Source: Rubrivivax sp.
GTDB lineage: Bacteria > Pseudomonadota > Gammaproteobacteria > Burkholderiales > Burkholderiaceae_C
Reading direction: 5' to 3'
Assembly (NCBI GenBank): GCA_016789955.1
Contig: JAEUPB010000074.1
Coordinates: forward strand, 38,098-102,097
Length of the DNA stretch: 64,000 nt
Part shown: positions 61,721-64,000 of the stretch, piece after piece
Numbering within the stretch: position 1 is the stretch's first letter
Layout: each line of letters opens with the position of its first letter
Translations under genes and position numbers: made by a program
Notes under the pieces: generated by a model
The model's database searches: none
What the model was told of the DNA's origin: nothing
Seen by the model: the letters and a program-made list of their open reading frames with translations, nothing else

Positions 61721-62314
61721 CTATCTTCGCGAGACGAAGGCGTGTGCCAACGTGCTCAGGTCCACGTATTCCAGTTCGCTGCCGGCCGGCACGCCGCGGG
61801 CCAGCCGCGTCACCTGCAGGCCGCGCGCCTTCAGCGCCTCGCCCAGCGCGTGGGCCGTGACATCGCCCTCCGCGGTGAAGCTGGTCGCCAGGATCACCTC
61901 CTGCACCACGCCGTCGCCGGCACGGTCGAGCAGCGCCTGCGCGCCGATCTGCCCGACGCCGACCCCGTCGAGCGGCGACAGGCGTCCGAGCAGCACGAAA
62001 TACAGGCCGCGGAAGCTGCCGCTGCGCTCGACGGCGGCCTGGTCGGCCGGCGTCTCCACCACGCACAGCAGGCGGGGGTCGCGTGCCGGGTCCTCGCACA
62101 CCGTGCACAGCGTGCGCTCGGTGAACGTGTGGCAGCGCGCGCAGTGGCCGATGCGGCCGAGCGCACCGGTCAGCGCTGCGGCCAGCCGGGGCGCAGCGGC
62201 GCGGTCGTGCTGCAGCAGGTGATAGGCCATGCGCTGCGCCGACTTCTGCCCGACACCGGGCAGGCTGCGCAGCGCCTCGATCAGTTCGTCGAGGGCCGGT
62301 TCGTGCGCGGCCAA
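61721..62314 (-). CDS. recR: Recombination mediator RecR
   Basis: 197 residues from a TTG at 62314, just 4 bp after the ybaB stop. Features: helix-hairpin-helix [24 protein letters not shown], the zinc finger [16 protein letters not shown], and a Toprim domain ([18 protein letters not shown]...[15 protein letters not shown]). It loads RecA at gaps with RecO/RecF. The dnaX-ybaB-recR order is widely conserved. Confidence 0.96.
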   Translation of the reverse strand: MAAHEPALDELIEALRSLPGVGQKSAQRMAYHLLQHDRAAAPRLAAALTGALGRIGHCARCHTFTERTLCTVCEDPARDPRLLCVVETPADQAAVERSGSFRGLYFVLLGRLSPLDGVGVGQIGAQALLDRAGDGVVQEVILATSFTAEGDVTAHALGEALKARGLQVTRLARGVPAGSELEYVDLSTLAHAFVSRR

Positions 62315-62318
62315 GGCG

Positions 62319-62645
62319 TCAGAAGGGGAACTTCATCCCCGGCGGCAGCGGCATGCCGGCGGTGAGCTTGCTCATCTTCTCGCTGCTCACGGCCTCGGCA
62401 CGGCGCACGGCGTCGTTGAAGGCGGCGGCCACGAGATCCTCGATCATGTCCTTGTCGTCACCGAGCAGGCTCGGGTCGATGGCGACTCGCTTGACGTCGT
62501 GCTTGCAGGTCATCGTGACCTTGACCAGGCCGGCGCCGGACTGCCCCTCGACCTCGAGCAGCGCGAGTTCCTCCTGCGCGCGCTTGAGGTTGTCTTGCAT
62601 GGCCTGGGCCTGCTTCATCAGGCCGGCGAGCTGGTTCTTCATCAT
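62319..62645 (-). CDS. ybaB: YbaB/EbfC nucleoid-associated protein
   Basis: 108 residues. The family signature [28 protein letters not shown] (N-terminal helix), then [34 protein letters not shown] and the C-terminal [12 protein letters not shown], is complete. It forms dimeric DNA-binding tweezers. The start overlaps the dnaX stop (ATGA). Confidence 0.96.
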   Translation of the reverse strand: MMKNQLAGLMKQAQAMQDNLKRAQEELALLEVEGQSGAGLVKVTMTCKHDVKRVAIDPSLLGDDKDMIEDLVAAAFNDAVRRAEAVSSEKMSKLTAGMPLPPGMKFPF

Positions 62646-64000
62646 GGCGGTGATCCTTCGGGAGAGGGTGTGGGCGACAGCGGCTTGATCGAGTTGGGCA
62701 CGATGCGCGCGCCCTTGAACTGCCCGAGCAGCTCGATCACCGCGGGGTCTTCGCGGATGACGCGTTCGGCCTGCGCCTGGCGGGCGGCGCGGGCCGCGGC
62801 GTCACGCCGCGCGGGCGTGTCGGTGGCGGCTCCGGCGCGCAGGTCGAGCCGGACCTCGCCGCCGAGCGTCGCCTGCATCGCCGCCGCGAGCCGGTCGCGC
62901 AGGGCATCGGTGCGCAGCGACTCGCTCTCGACGACGATCGTCCAGCGGGCCGGCGCCGAGGATGCGTCGAGCGCCAGCGGCATCGCCTGCCAGGCCAGCT
63001 CGCGCACGAGGCCGCCGATCGATGCGGCCTCGATCATCTGCAGCACCAGCGCCTGCCAGCGATCGGCGAGCTCGGGATCCGCGACAGGGGCCGCCACGGG
63101 GGCGACCGCGGTGGCGGGGGCGACCGCGGTGGCGGGGGCGACCGGTAAGACAGGCGCAACCGCCGGCACCGGCGCGGGCGGTACTGCCAGCGCTTCCGGA
63201 GCCGGGGCCGCCGGGGGCCGCACGGAGATCGCCGGCGGCGACGGGGCCCGCAGGGCCTGCGGCCGAGGCTCGCGCGGCGCGGCGGCGCGCGCAGGCGTCG
63301 GCCCTCCGGCGGGCGCGAACGCGAACGGCCGCAGCAGCACCATCGTGAGCGCCGCGTACTCGTCGTTCATCAGCGGCAGCTCGACACGGCCCTGCAGCAG
63401 CATGCTGTAGACGAGCTGGGTTTCGTCGGGTGGCAGCAGCGCGGACAGGCGCCGCGCTGCCTCGCTTTCGCCGGCGTCCTCCGGCAAGGCCCCCGGCACG
63501 GCCTGCTCGACCGCCATCTGCTGCAGCAGCAGCGCCATCGCCTCCAGCGTGCCGGCAGCCGACAGCCCCAGCGCGCGCAGCTCGTCGACGCCGGCCAGCA
63601 GCGCCGGGCCGTCGCGCGCCGTGATCGCCTGCACGAGCCGCTCGGCGTGGCTGCCGTCCACGCTGCCGAGCATCGCGTGCACAGCCGCTTCCTCGATGCG
63701 CCCGGCGCCGTAAGCGATCGCCTGGTCGGTGAGCGACAGCGCGTCGCGCATCGAGCCGCGCGCGGCCCGCGACAGCAGGCGCAGCGCCCCGGGCTCGAAG
63801 GCCACACCCTCGGCCTCGAGCACGCGCGCCAGGTGCTCGCGCACGACCTCGGGCGCCATCGGCCGCAGGTTGAACTGCAGGCAGCGGCTGAGCACCGTCG
63901 GCAGCATCTTTTCGGGGTCGGTGGTCGCCAGCACGAACTTCAGGTAGTCGGGCGGCTCCTCAAGCGTCTTCAGCAGCGCGTTGAAGGCGTCCTTGGTGAG
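62642..64000 (-). CDS. dnaX: DNA polymerase III gamma/tau subunit, C-terminal part (start outside window)
   Basis: 453 codons are visible; the N-terminus lies beyond 64000. The visible part begins in the AAA+ module ([42 protein letters not shown]), with the sensor-2 region and collar ([23 protein letters not shown]). A Pro/Ala-rich linker with a tandem VAPATA unit follows, then the tau-type C-terminal domain that contacts polymerase alpha. It is the clamp-loader ATPase. No slippery A-run for a programmed frameshift is seen. Confidence 0.95.
   Translation of the reverse strand, partial: LTKDAFNALLKTLEEPPDYLKFVLATTDPEKMLPTVLSRCLQFNLRPMAPEVVREHLARVLEAEGVAFEPGALRLLSRAARGSMRDALSLTDQAIAYGAGRIEEAAVHAMLGSVDGSHAERLVQAITARDGPALLAGVDELRALGLSAAGTLEAMALLLQQMAVEQAVPGALPEDAGESEAARRLSALLPPDETQLVYSMLLQGRVELPLMNDEYAALTMVLLRPFAFAPAGGPTPARAAAPREPRPQALRAPSPPAISVRPPAAPAPEALAVPPAPVPAVAPVLPVAPATAVAPATAVAPVAAPVADPELADRWQALVLQMIEAASIGGLVRELAWQAMPLALDASSAPARWTIVVESESLRTDALRDRLAAAMQATLGGEVRLDLRAGAATDTPARRDAAARAARQAQAERVIREDPAVIELLGQFKGARIVPNSIKPLSPTPSPEGSPP
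63103..63138. repeat. 18-bp tandem repeat in the dnaX linker
   Basis: Two identical 18-bp copies (CGACCGCGGTGGCGGGGG) at 63103-63120 and 63121-63138, followed by a partial third. They encode a repeated Val-Ala-Pro-Ala-Thr-Ala in the flexible linker. The repeat is in frame and probably varies in length between strains. Confidence 0.85.

Noticed and set aside
62642-64000. Programmed -1 frameshift in dnaX
   Set aside because: No A-rich slippery heptamer with a following hairpin was seen in the visible part.
1-64000. CRISPR arrays, prophage, insertion sequences and rRNA genes
   Set aside because: No regularly spaced repeats, transposase, integrase, phage structural genes or rRNA were recognised.

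Overview
The window is a high-GC (about 70% by eye), densely packed chromosomal segment of a betaproteobacterium. Gene content and order (thrS-infC-rpmI-rplT-pheST-ihfA-merR-tRNA-Pro, orphan Bug/TctC binding protein, DUF6502, PaaI thioesterase, BKACE) suggest Burkholderiales of the Rubrivivax/Leptothrix/Piscinibacter kind. This placement is an inference from gene style and order; there is no rRNA here.

Layout. 1-4950: the 3' part of a vanadium haloperoxidase, an acyl-CoA synthetase, an ECF sigma/anti-sigma pair, a TPR protein and a small lipoprotein. 4974-17715: a large acyl-CoA catabolic locus of two divergent operons. The leftward one encodes SCP2 protein, MerR regulator, thiolase and a FadJ-type multifunctional enzyme. 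The rightward one encodes an SDR, then after a 552-bp gap carboxylase beta, acyl-CoA dehydrogenase, hydratase, biotin carboxylase, BKACE and thioesterase. The carboxylase, dehydrogenase and hydratase look like the Atu (acyclic terpene) enzymes, but a BKACE stands where an HMG-CoA-type lyase would be expected. A perfect 14-bp palindrome between the operons is the likely MerR operator.

17800-32000: a Do-like protease broken by an amber codon, a chemoreceptor with an unusual C-terminal Cache-like domain, a zinc-ribbon protein with a PEP-CTERM-like tail, a CAP protein, an RND efflux pump with its adaptor, a degenerate GGDEF/EAL protein, aroC, and a second chemoreceptor that is a deletion pseudogene. 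32000-42700: a CBS protein, a metY-hydrolase-DUF962 operon, a beta-propeller lipoprotein divergent from a DUF6502/lipoprotein pair with overlapping promoters, and a MORN-repeat protein translationally coupled to a hydrolase. 41499-46929: a five-gene peptidoglycan-sugar recycling operon (kinase, amidase, GHL10 glycosidase, murQ, nagX-like).

47000-64000: a signal-less binding protein, RatA-like protein, Bug protein and MenA-like prenyltransferase, then a leftward housekeeping block: dnaX (partial)-ybaB-recR-tex-patatin, and thrS-infC-rpmI-rplT-pheS-pheT-ihfA-merR-tRNA-Pro.

The most interesting new signal is upstream of thrS. A 17-codon leader peptide uses all four threonine codons and is followed by mutually exclusive antiterminator and terminator helices. 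This is a complete candidate threonine-responsive attenuator.
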